From contig CM020514.1 of NCBI GenBank assembly GCA_009823395.1, positions 11,128,466 through 11,192,465 on the forward strand: a stretch of 64,000 nucleotides of DNA. The letters are read 5' to 3'. Every line of letters starts with the position of its first letter. Within the stretch, counting starts at the first letter, position 1. The stretch is from Thamnaconus septentrionalis (taxonomy: Eukaryota > Chordata > Actinopteri > Tetraodontiformes > Monacanthidae). Below the pieces are notes generated by a model that saw only the letters and a list, made by a program, of their open reading frames with translations, was not told the DNA's origin and made no database searches. The position numbers and the translations under genes were made by a program. Shown here piece by piece: positions 11,405 through 22,450 of the stretch.

Positions 11405-12880
11405 ACACCGCTGCAAATGTATACTATAACATCATAGTATATCATATAAATGACATCAAATTACTCATAGGTTAAAAAAGGCCATTTAAAATGACATTAA
11501 ATTGGGTCATATTAGAGTTACAGCCCAGACTGTGCAATAATTGTACTATTTGTCATTTCAATTGGTCATGTTATTATCAGTTATTATCAATGCATCATCA
11601 TTATGTTCTTGTGGTGGTGGTTATTTTCAGCTGAAAATGGCAAAAGTACCCTGCAAAGGAAGAGCAGTGATGTACAGTGGATTGATAATACTGTATAATC
11701 ACAACCTTACAGTCAACGGTTTGCCATGACACAACTCCAGATGAGTAACTACTGTGTGTTGCTTCATCAAAGTGCCGCATTGGTCGACAAGAAGCTGTTT
11801 CTCACCTTGTCAAGATACGAGAAGGAGACAGAAAGCACCTCAGATCACCTGTCGCTGGTGTGCGAATGTTTGTTTGTTTTTAATTTTAAAAAAAAAACAA
11901 AATGCAGAAGAAGAAGTACAAAAGAAATTAATGCATTGAGAGATTATAGGAAAAACGCTGTCAGACATGACAATTACTGACCCAAGGCATGGATGAGTGT
12001 GTGCAGAGATTCTCTGTGTTACTCTAAATTACCCCTTTACCTAACCTCAAACACTTCCAGACATCCCATCTGTGCTTTCTGCTGCACCAATTCAATGCAA
12101 GATATTCATTCAGAATTGGTCTATTACGGGTAATGGCAGCAGAAACCCTCAAACCCGCAGGGATGAAATGAAGGGAAGCACAAGCCGTCCGTCAAAACGG
12201 CGGTGGAGCTTTTCCATTCCGGGCGTAGCGTCGCGTCGGCCTTAATGTCTGAAATGTGAAATTGTCACTTTGATTTTCCGAGCAAATTAACCGGCGCCGT
12301 GCGGAGATCGCCTTCAAACGCCGCCTTGGGCGTCAGCTTGAAAGAAATATCGGTGCCGCAGCCGGTCGTGGCTCAAAGGCAACGGGCGGCGAGGAAATAT
12401 TTACGCATCCAGCGGCGGCAGTAAAAATATCCGCCACGGCCGTCAAACATGAGAAAGAAAAAAAAAAAAATGGCGCGTCAGGCCCGAGGTGAGCAATTGT
12501 TCCTGCCAGCGCCAGGTGCTTTGTTCTAGTGCCGTGTAGGGGAAAAAGACAGATTGAAATTGATGAAAACCGCCGACATCAAGCGCGCGCTGACATGATG
12601 GAGGGTCTGCGGGACGGGCTGAGGTCTGCACACCGCCAGCCACCAACCACCGGCAGCGGCAATTGGTGCTGCACTGCGGAGCCGCGCCGCATGCTGATAA
12701 TGTCACTGTGCACGGCCAAGATAAAAAATTCATCATCTCCCTCCGTCTTCACGGGCCCGTGGAATGCGCACGCGCGAGCACGAGCATGTATCCCCTCCGC
12801 CTCCCATTATCGGCAAAGGAAATTGAGAGATAAGAGTACAGAGGCATCGGTACGGGGACTACTGTGTCTTGCGCACACCT

Positions 12881-12905
12881 GTGTGTGTGTGTGTGTGTGT
12901 GTGTG
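12881..12905 (+). repeat. (GT)n microsatellite
   Basis: About 12 GT units, close to the donor of st6gal2 coding exon 4. Confidence 0.95.
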
Positions 12906-12933
12906 CATACGTGTGCACGTGGTGTGTACTCAC

Positions 12934-13108
12934 CTATGAAGCCGGATGAAGGAGGATTGGGCTGGATGTTCTCCTTAGTGTTGCTTTGAATCAGATCCCA
13001 CAGCCGCCACATGTAGCCGGGGTGGAGGATGTAGAAGAGTTGGCCCGGGTGGGATTTGCGGTGCTCCACATAAGGGCCGAACAGGTTGTAGTCGGGACTG
13101 GCGTACCA
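12934..13108 (-). CDS. st6gal2: ST6GAL2 coding exon 4 (start of sialylmotif S)
   Basis: This 175-bp exon encodes residues 407-464 plus one base of Gly465, beginning [18 protein letters not shown]. It includes [17 protein letters not shown] and ends NPPSSGFI, the start of sialylmotif S, which binds donor and acceptor. Seen: the acceptor CACTCAG before TGG, and the donor ATAG|GTGAGT (phase 1). Known: PDYNLF, YILHP and [11 protein letters not shown] are hallmark ST6Gal sequences. A GT microsatellite lies only about 30 bp past the donor, inside the last intron. That intron also contains the tmtops terminal exon on the other strand. Confidence 0.95.
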
Positions 13109-16100
13109 CTGAGTGGGGGGAGAAGGGATGGGGAGGGCCACGGGGGGGGCAAGAGAAATTTAGAATTAGAGGATTTGGAGGATAGGGACAATTTGGACAA
13201 TTTGGAAGGAAAAAAGAAGATCCATTCGATGCTGGGGCTGAGAAATGTGCATTCAGAAGGTCAAACGAGATCAATACGGCTGTCACAAACGCCAATGTTT
13301 TTATTTCCCTGCACCTTCTCCAGGTATCAAGTGGGAGCGGATTAAAAGATTGCCCCTTAAGCCGTTGCTCTCCTGCCACTCTGGGAAAAAAACTCAAAAA
13401 CCGACAGAAATCCTCCAGGGCAAAACATTGTCACACCCTGAATGTCAAAAAAACAGTCAAATCAATTTGATCTTTTATTCCTTCTTAAAAAAAAAAAGAT
13501 ACTGCAACCTTTAAGTCTCTGTAGACAACATCTGAAATCGCTTGACCTCCTCTCTGGAATATTTTGTTACAGTATTTTGCCAGAATGTACATGTTGCGAC
13601 GTGCCGCCGGGTTTAATCCAACTCCCAAAACCCAAAACCAGTCAGAGGTGAAATGGAAATATCCTCTCTAGTGGGAAAAGCCTCCTGAGTCACTCTTTGT
13701 TTCTCAGTTAACGGCGGCTGTGATGGAAATTGTCATCTTCATTTTTTCTCGCTGCAGTTGCTCATCAGTTTTGTCAAAGGGAAAAGAAGGGCGGCTGAAA
13801 ATGTTTTTTTGTTTCTTTGTTTTTGTGAAAGGAGGCTAGCAAGATGAATGAGTAAAAATTTCCGAAACAAAACAAGAGTGGTCAGTCCGCTGCTGGCAGC
13901 TGCAAGACTCAATCCTGAAGTGCGAATTAGTCGCGACTGCAGATGTAAAAGATGAGCAGAGCGGACAGCCGAGTCGACAGACTGTCACTTTGTTTCATTC
14001 ACTTCCATTAATTCACTCGCAACCTTTTATTCCTCTTTTTTTTTAATAATTAAATAACTGCACAAACTGACACTGCTACTGCCGTCTGGCTGACTGACTG
14101 CTGAGAAGAAAAAGGACCCAAACAATAAAGAATCCATCTTTTTACTGCCGCCACTTCTCATCCAGTCACACTTTCAGGGGTGCTGGAGTCCATCGGTCTG
14201 AGGGATGGCGGTCATTTTCTGGAAAAGACATTGTTTACTTTCTGTGCAACCATAATAATTGCAAAGCATTCCAGTGGATTATTTCATAAAACTGGTTACA
14301 ATGGAGTTCAATGCAGAAATGAGTCAGTGACCCTGAACTTTTGAACAGTCGCTCAGATATATAAATAAATAAATAAATGAATAAAAAGCCCAGCTGGAAG
14401 TTTCTCTCTGCCAACTTCACGGCGGCTGATCTTTTATGGATGTTACACGTAAGGATTTTGTCGCTGCTCGGAAGACATGAATGATGGATGGTGCGCGCGG
14501 CATGCGCCGACTAAAATAAGAGCTGCAACGCAGCTGATGAAATGCACCAAAAAGATGGGAATCGTCAGAAAAGGATGTCAACCTGCGGCGTGCGGAGGAG
14601 GAGGTTCTCTATGCAGGGAGACACCGACTGTCAACTGGAGGTGGAAAATGTTTCTTTTGTCAACAAAAATGTTAAGATTTAACATTTAAAATGTAAACAA
14701 ATTCTTACAGATTTTCAGAGTTATTAGAAGCTTTGAAATGTATAATGCGAGTTGAACAGCGACAGATACATCAACAATAAAAAATAACTCATTACTACCC
14801 ACACTGACTGGACTCCTTTTATATTGTTTTATGTTAACAGTGGCTGTAAGATGCACTTGTCTTATGTGCTGACTCCAAAATAATCATCTAGATCGTTTCA
14901 TTCAGCGTCTGCAGGAGCTGAACGAGTTAAAACGCCAAGTAAAACCTCAAGCCAAGGCCCCACAGCAGCAGCAGGTCAGGAATATATGTGTTATATAGAT
15001 ATGTTGAGTCCCGATGACAGCGTCCAGAGAGCCTCGCTTGTCTTTCCACATCGAAACAAACCGACACTGTACACTTTGAGGGGTTTGAGGTAGAACAAGC
15101 AGGGAAAAAAAGCAGTTGAAGCTGAAGTTACGGTTCACGGACTCAGCAAAATGATGTTCTCTGTGACAGATTGAGGGGGTGCGGGGATAAAAAAAATGGC
15201 CAAGTTGGCTGTGAAAGGTCCAAAAAAAACGCCGCTGCACCACAGAGCCCATCAAGATCGAAGCTGCTGCCGGGGGAGTGGTGCTCTGAGTCAGTGTCGA
15301 CACCTCGAACAAATGGCCTCACCTACTCAGAGAGAGCGTTCAGCGGCCCACACCTGATGAAGAAAAGCCCAAGCACAAAAAAATGAAGAAAGAAAAACGT
15401 CGGCGGAACAGCGACGGCGAAACAAAACGGAGAGGCTGTGAAACTAGAACTCAGTCATGTCGAAGCGAACATCGGCTCAAATAAAAAAGGTTCTTCAGCA
15501 GAGAGACGCGTCAAATGCGCGACTCTTCATTCCACTTGACCTCACACATGGAAGCAAAGTCGCTCCCTCCACTCCAGGGGTATTTCTTTAAAAGAATAGA
15601 CGTGAAGCAAAATGAACAAAATCATGAATGGAGGGTGAGGAGTTGGGGTGTTAGAAGACAGAACCTGGAGGAGGTGACACGAGCTGGAAGACTGTGATTG
15701 TGACTGAACTCATTCAACACCTGCTGTCGGATTGACGGAGAAAGAAAGAAGAAAAGAAAGAAGAAATGAAAAAGCTTGCAGTAAGGTGCCGCAGCTCTGC
15801 GGGGCTTTTCCGCGGTGCATCGGCGCAACCTGCAAAACGCTGGCGGCCAACGGCGATCTGGCGCCTCCCTATGCGGCCAAGGAAATTGGTGGTAATCAGA
15901 AAAAAACGGAAGAGCACGCCGGGGGCTTAATTAAACCTGCTCCTTACGACGTTTCCAATATCTTTTCACAAGCTTCTCCATTTGCGTCATTGAATCTCCA
16001 CATTCTTCCTGGCGGCCGAGGAAGCTCAAGTTACCTTGAGCTGCTTTAAAAGGCGGCCGATTAAAGTAACACTTTCCATTAAGGCAGCAAGCGCAGGTAC

Positions 16101-17830
16101 GGGCAGCGCACGATACAGAGACGGTGCCCCAGTTGACCGGCTAATTTTTTATCGGTGCGAGAGGGCAGCAGCGGGAGGCGGCTGCGCTCACATCCACGGT
16201 CTGGAGTTGCAATTAAGCCTGATGTGCTGATGGAAGCTGCAGAACAGGGAGGAGACGCAAGGTCCACACGGAAAAGGCTCAGCACGGGAACTGAACTCGC
16301 AACCTTCACGCCGTGACATCACTGGCAGTGCGCCATTACTCGCCCCCGAGCCGCATTCTGATGATTTAACTGATGACTTTTCAGAGGCGCAAAAGAGCTT
16401 CAATAACAGCGATTATATTCAGGGCTAATAAGATACATTTATTTCCAACCGCCAACTCCCGCGCCATTGTTCGCGCTGAACAAAGTGGTGTTTCTACGGG
16501 CAACGCAGGTCACCGATTCAATAGAAAACACAGTTTGAAAATGGATTTGCAGAAAAGGCTTTGACGCTGTTAGAAAACAGCTCCAATTCTCAAATTATAG
16601 TCGTTAGGAGTATCAAGAACGCCCCATTAAATTGTTAACATAGACTATGTGAAAGAAAACTTGAAAAGCGAAATGCAATAAGAATTTTTTTTTTTTTAGT
16701 TATTGTTATTTATTGAAGGACCCACTTGATAATGATTTTGCCTTTTGGGCGTCTTTGTTTTCGTAATATTCCATCAAGACTATTAGGATACTTTCTACTT
16801 CAGGCTCTTTCACCTTTCAAAGGAAAAACAGAACTGTGCAAGACAGTGAAGTAGACTGACTGGAGTTCAGTCAGTAAAATCTGATGAAATAATTAAAGTT
16901 CTTTAAGGACATCATAAAACCTCTAGGCTCCCCTGGTAATGATTCCAATTTTTTCCCCCCGCCTAATTTCCATGTGTCTCACGTCCCCCACGGGCTATTA
17001 CAGGAATTGAAGAGTAAAAAAAAAAAGAAGGAAAAAACATTTTTTGAATTAGATTTTAATTAGGGAGACGGAGTGGCCAAAGGCGGATGCCCGGGGGGGC
17101 GGCCGGCCGTGAGGAGCTACGCGGCTATTACCCACGTCATCGTTATTGGTGCCAGTTGTGGGCAGCGGAGTGGTATAAAAGGGAGGTCGAAGGTCGCTCA
17201 AACGCATCATGTCCCGTTGAAAAATCTCATTATGCGCCTCCAGGAAGCCCTTTGTGTTGCTGCTGAATTGGCCTTGGCGGCGGCGGCGGCAGCGGCACAA
17301 TAAAGCGCTGGCCAAGAGAAGAACATATGATTACTTGTTTGTTTTTTTTTTCTTTCGCGACCGCTCTTTATTTAAAGAGCACACGTGTGTCACACCTCCG
17401 TCCTTGTGGGGGGGGGGGCTTGGAGGGGGGCTTTACACAACACAAGCGAACACGGAAAATGCGAGTGAACGCGGTGAAGGGCTCTCGCAACGACTTCCCC
17501 TGCCGGGAACAAAAGGTTAGAGGCTGGAAGCTCATCACTGGTCATTTACAGGACGAGCCGTTCTATTTTTAGCCCCAGTGAAAAATTAAGCGGGCGAAGA
17601 CAGGGAACAAGGAAGACAGGGACGAAGGAGGGAAGAATTGAAAGAGGCACAGATACAATATTCACAAAAGACTATTTTCCCCTGTTTTGAAAACAGATGT
17701 TGGGAAGAGTGTTTCAATTTTTGTGAAGTTATTGAAGTGCTAAGAAAAAAAAAAAAAGGATGTTAAAGGTGTGCTTGTGGTGGTGTGCCACACCCACTGC
17801 CAGTGATTTTGTGCTCTTGTCGCTACTGAC
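13109..17830 (-). other. st6gal2: st6gal2 intron between coding exons 3 and 4
   Basis: This is intronic by position. It contains only short A/T runs, an AAAT repeat near 14363 and GC-rich patches near 15.8-16.3 and 17.0-17.5 kb. I recognise no gene in it. A TATAAAA at 17174-17180 has no identifiable transcript attached. Confidence 0.8.
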
Positions 17831-17932
17831 CTTGGCCATGTCGAGGGTGTACGGTGCCGGGTCCCAGGCCACCAGGGTCACATTCTTGTAGATTGAGCTC
17901 GTGTTGAATTGATGCCTCGGGTTTGCCAGAAT
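17831..17932 (-). CDS. st6gal2: ST6GAL2 coding exon 3
   Basis: This 102-bp exon (34 codons, phase 0 on both sides) encodes residues 373-406, starting [10 protein letters not shown] and containing VAWDPAPY. Seen: the acceptor CTGCAG before ATT, and the donor AAG|GTCAGT. Two N-glycosylation sequons are present, NTS at 382 and NVT at 389. Known: VAWDPAPY is conserved in ST6GAL1 and ST6GAL2, between sialylmotifs L and S. The exon corresponds to the human exon covering the same segment, which supports orthology at gene-structure level. Confidence 0.94.
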
Positions 17933-17965
17933 CTGCAGGCGGAAATGTGTGTGTGTTAAAATAAA

Positions 17966-17968
<3 letters not shown>

Positions 17969-18023
<55 letters not shown>
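17969..18023 (+). repeat. (AAT)n microsatellite
   Basis: About 18 AAT units within the intron, shortly upstream of st6gal2 coding exon 3. Confidence 0.97.
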
Positions 18024-18025
<2 letters not shown>

Positions 18026-19122
18026 TAAAAGTCTCTGTTTGTTTTTATTATTTTATTTGCAGTGGGTTTGAACCAGGCCTCCAGAGTCCACGATGGCGGC
18101 CCATTCATTTCAATTCAGATTTGCTCACCCAGTTTTTGACTTTCGCATTAATGGGCCCATAGAGTATGTGCGGTAGGTAGTGTTACTTCCCATCATGCCT
18201 CTGAAACTCACATGATCTATTTGGCCAATCAGAACCATTCTGGAGAACGTCACTTACAGGCACGTCCGGATGCAGCCAATCAGAACGAGCTGAGACACAG
18301 CAGCACGTACGACACGCTGGGATTAAACTCTCTTCTGGTGATTTTCTGGCCTGGCTTTAAACGACTAACAGACCATAACTGAAAAATGTACAATGGAAAG
18401 ATTTGCTATGAATCGCGTTTCAGGTCACACTCATCCTGTCAGCCATTTTGAAGGCGTTTAGTTTTGTCTTCGCGGTCTATGGGAAAAATGTTTTTTGGGC
18501 CCATAGGATCTTTTTTTTGTTGCTGCAGTACCGCGAGTGGCCACTGGGAAAAAATTGGCCCGCCGCCATATTTCCATTCCCTATCCAGTTCTTATAATAC
18601 ATCCAACAGGCAACAAGCCTTGTCCAACAGCAAGTCAACCCTTTTGATTTCAGCGCTTTTCCTGGCTGTCTTTGACACACCCCGCTTCCACCAACTTATT
18701 TCTCCCTGCCACTGATATCTAATCTAAACTTTCTGATTTTTATTCATGTATGATTCTGCAAAGTCCCAGGGCCCCCGCCGCCGCAACTGGCTCCCGGCCT
18801 GCTTTGGGCTCTTGTTTCATTTCGGAACATACGGGACTCCCCTTAAAGAAGCGTGTGTTCAAAGATAGATTTATAAAAAATGTGCAAAGAGAGCAAAAGG
18901 AAATGCATTATTGATGAGTTATCATCTCATCGCGGACACCGCCGCCATCAATAAAACATCAATGCACGTCCAAAATAATTAATCAAATCACTCGTAATTC
19001 CAGCATGTTTTCCCCCCGCACATCTGACACGTGTGTCAGCGAGCGCCGCTGACCCAGCACTCCGTACATCAGTATTAATGATGTATTATTATTCATGGAG
19101 CAGCGGCCGGGGACTGGCTCAC

Positions 19123-19220
19123 CTGCGAGTTGATGATGCGTATCGTCGTTTTGTTCCCCACGTCTCGCTCGTATCCCTCGGTGGGCGCCGTGTTGAAGCG
19201 TAAAACTGCATCGTGAGAAT
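19123..19220 (-). CDS. st6gal2: ST6GAL2 coding exon 2 (rest of sialylmotif L)
   Basis: This 98-bp exon encodes residues 340-372, beginning [17 protein letters not shown] and ending in IINSQ. It completes sialylmotif L, which binds the CMP-sialic acid donor. Seen: the acceptor CTTTTCCAG before AT, which joins the single G left by exon 1 to make Asp340, and the donor CAG|GTGAGC after Gln372 (phase 0). NKT at Asn362 is a possible N-glycosylation site. Known: [10 protein letters not shown] and [12 protein letters not shown] are nearly invariant in vertebrate ST6Gal enzymes. Frame and length agree exactly with the neighbouring exons. Confidence 0.95.
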
Positions 19221-19427
19221 CTGGAAAAGGGTAAACAAAGAGCCGGTAATGGACTGACCTTGACAGACACCTTGAGACGCAAACAGATATTATGGCAGGA
19301 AATGGGAATAAAGTTGCAATGTGATCCAATAATTGCGATTTTTTTTTTTAGATCCAAAAATAAAGAATATTTCAGGAGCGGATTGTTTTCTTTTTCATTC
19401 CAATCTCGTCTCAATAGAATCTCAGTG

Positions 19428-19428
<1 letters not shown>

Positions 19429-19476
<48 letters not shown>
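19429..19476 (+). repeat. (CA)n microsatellite
   Basis: About 24 uninterrupted CA units in st6gal2 intron 1. Confidence 0.97.
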
Positions 19477-19477
<1 letters not shown>

Positions 19478-21680
19478 TATTTACATTTCCTAATCTTTAT
19501 TTTCCATCCCAGACAGTTAATTATCCAAGAACTCTGACTGAGCTTGAGAAAAGAGAGGATTTAGCCCTGTGTTCACAGTCTCCTGCAAAAATCTCACTCA
19601 AGCTCCCTGCCAAAACAGATGCAATGTTGGAACTTCATTGTCAGAAAGGGACAGAGTGGTGTACCGTGCCCTTTCTGAGATCACAGCAGGTGGCCTACCG
19701 AAGAAGTTTAGAGAGCAACAGAGGTAAATAGGGAAGCTCTCCCAATTCCATAACCAGGGACCAGCCAGCTAGAGACACAGGTCACAATTAGAAGAGTGCA
19801 AGTGGCCCAAATAGAAAGTGTCAACAAGTGCTGAGGTTTTAATCAAAGAAAAAAATAAAAATAAATAAATTAGAAATCGTTTTGACGCATCGTTTTGAAT
19901 GCCACTTTTTGAAGCTATTCACAAATATTCACATCACTGTTGACCTTCAGATTTCAGCCCTGCCTTTTGTTTCGAGGGCAATGAGCATTTTTCACTCTTT
20001 TGCATATGAATGCGCGCTTGCATGCAGGTACAGGGCGGCCCTGAGGCCACTTCACCGTCACCATCCATGTGTCTCTAACTGGGTAAAAAAAAAAAAAAAA
20101 AAAAAAAAAGCCAACACACTGACAATATGGTGACTGCTGCGGGGATGAATTCTGATTGCAACGACACCTGGCCAAAGTGCTCCATCCAGCAACACGAGCT
20201 TCTTCATGGGGGAAAAAAATTAAATAAAATAATAATCCACATTCCCGCCCACTCGCGAGGCGCCCACTCACAACATCAAATTCTCAGCTTGATGGATGTA
20301 CAAGCAATAATTAAAAAGCAGAAGTGGCGGCTCTGCCGCGGATCGATGGAGAGATTCTGCTCCTCCGACACCTGGATGGATGATCCTCCGGCTTCTGATC
20401 TGATACTCGGGTGCCACAGCCATCTGTCAAGTGTTACGCTTCTGATTGGCATTCACGACAGCGCCGTCTTGTCTGCAAACGGGGAAGCAGGCGAGGCTTC
20501 ACGCTCAGTTTACCCCGCCGATGCTGCTGCCGCACACCGCCGGCCGTTTCAACCCCACTGGTTTTTGTTACGTCGGCTCGGGGTGTTCGCCCACTGCACC
20601 CAGCCAAAAGATATCAGGAGTAATGTTTCAGGGAAACATTGCAAAAAAAAAAGATGCGTAAAGAGGTCTAACTGAGAAAATACTGTGCACCCCCGAGGAA
20701 ATAAAATCTTTGATTACAACATATTAGTTAAGCGCTTTAATTTAGTATTTCAATAAGAGCTACAGCTTGCCAAAGTAATACACAGCAAGTTTCAAGAATG
20801 TTACGCATTGAATTCAGCATCTGAGTTGATAAATTCCATAGATTAAATACTATTTTTTCAGGTCTCATGATCACATGTTGAGATTCTGGTTTAGATTCAA
20901 CTCATAAATAAAGATGCAATTCAATTCAGTTCAATTCATTTTATCACTCTATGGGTGATTAATTAAAAGCAATCCCAACAAATAGAAATTGATGCACAAT
21001 ATCATACTGGACTGGAGATTGGAGAGCAGATCTCATTTATCATAATTTACATGAACTTTGACCCTGACCGGGTGGCTTTCCCTCCTTCAAATCCTACAGC
21101 TGAAACTGAAAAAAAAAAAAAAAAGAATAAAAATAAAATCCCATTCGCTGAGTGTGTTTTCCCTGCATTTCCCACAACACCAGTGTGGTTTAACCTCAAA
21201 CTGAGCAGGATCGATACTCACCCCTCACCTTGTCTCCGCAATTACCCACTGCCTCAGCAACAAGCAAATCAGCGCGGTGGTATATCTCATCTCGCAGCTA
21301 CGCATTTACATTTTCACTCGATAACCCCGTTGGACACGCACTCACGCTGTTGGATTAAGTGTCAAATCCAGCGTGCATTTAATTGGAAAACTGAAGAGAG
21401 AGAAAAAAGAGAACTTCTTCACTTTCCTTAACACATATTCACCTTTATAATTTATTGGCATCCCTGCATTACTTACACTACCAGGCAATATTTTACCGTA
21501 ATATTAATGCTGCTTTAAAACTTTGATTATGCAACAATATTTGTGATGTATGCCATTATACATTGGAGGCAAGTCAGATTTTTCTGTTTAAAAGTCGAAG
21601 ATTAATTTAGATTAACATGATTCTCATTTGTGTTTTCAATTAATCAAACAAACGTTTTTTTATATTTGGAACGTTTGGAG

Positions 21681-21807
<127 letters not shown>

Positions 21808-22406
21808 TATATACATTCATTATACACTCAATACTGCACAACTGACGAAAAACATGAGCGAATCAGTGCTGATCGTTCTTCTGAATAACAAATTGCCTTC
21901 TAATCTGGGTTCTTCTTTTCCGTGTCACGTCGAAGTGAAGATGCAGTGCATACCGTTGGCCACTGGATGGAAGCAACGCCTTACAAGAGAAAACCCGCCA
22001 CACGCCGGGACCACCACGAGGAAGTTCTTCAAAAGGATGATCTTCCCACTGCTGCCTCGCGAAAACTCATTCTGGTCAACACCAGCCAGCGCACGAGAGA
22101 CAATAGAAGGTCCCCCCGTCTTTATTTTCCCTTCTCAACAATTCACGGCTGCACAGGGTTGTAATCACACGGCCAACTGACTGGAGCCGACAGACGTAAA
22201 GCTGCGGACGTCAATCTAGTTCAGCGTCATGTTGGAGCCCAAGGCCGAGAGTCGACGCAGGAATCCAGCCTCTCCGATCGCCGTGAGGCTGCTCCATAAT
22301 TAATCAGCTCTGTGAGCTTCGTCTCATCCATCAAGTGGCTAAGCCAAGCGTCAAGGGGGGAAAGCACTCTCGACTGCGGAGACGATGATGACACACTGAA
22401 CCAGTG

Positions 22407-22450
22407 TCCTCCTCCTCCTCCTCCTCCTCCTCCTGCTGCTGCTGCTGCAG
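22407..22450 (+). repeat. Compound (CCT)n(GCT)n triplet repeat
   Basis: About nine CCT/TCC units followed by five GCT units. Confidence 0.93.

Larger units (their letters stand above)
9143..12933. other. tmtops 3' flank / st6gal2 last intron
   Basis: This stretch includes the tmtops 3' UTR, whose end is not resolved, and is also st6gal2 intron sequence on the other strand. It holds a perfect hairpin at 11378-11404 and a GT microsatellite at 12881-12905. The part from about 12180 to 12700 is CpG-richer. No further exon was recognised. Confidence 0.7.

Noticed and set aside
17174..17180. TATAAAA in a GC-rich setting, a possible core promoter
   Set aside because: It lies inside a st6gal2 intron with no recognisable coding exon or first-exon donor after it; a 7-base match is expected by chance.
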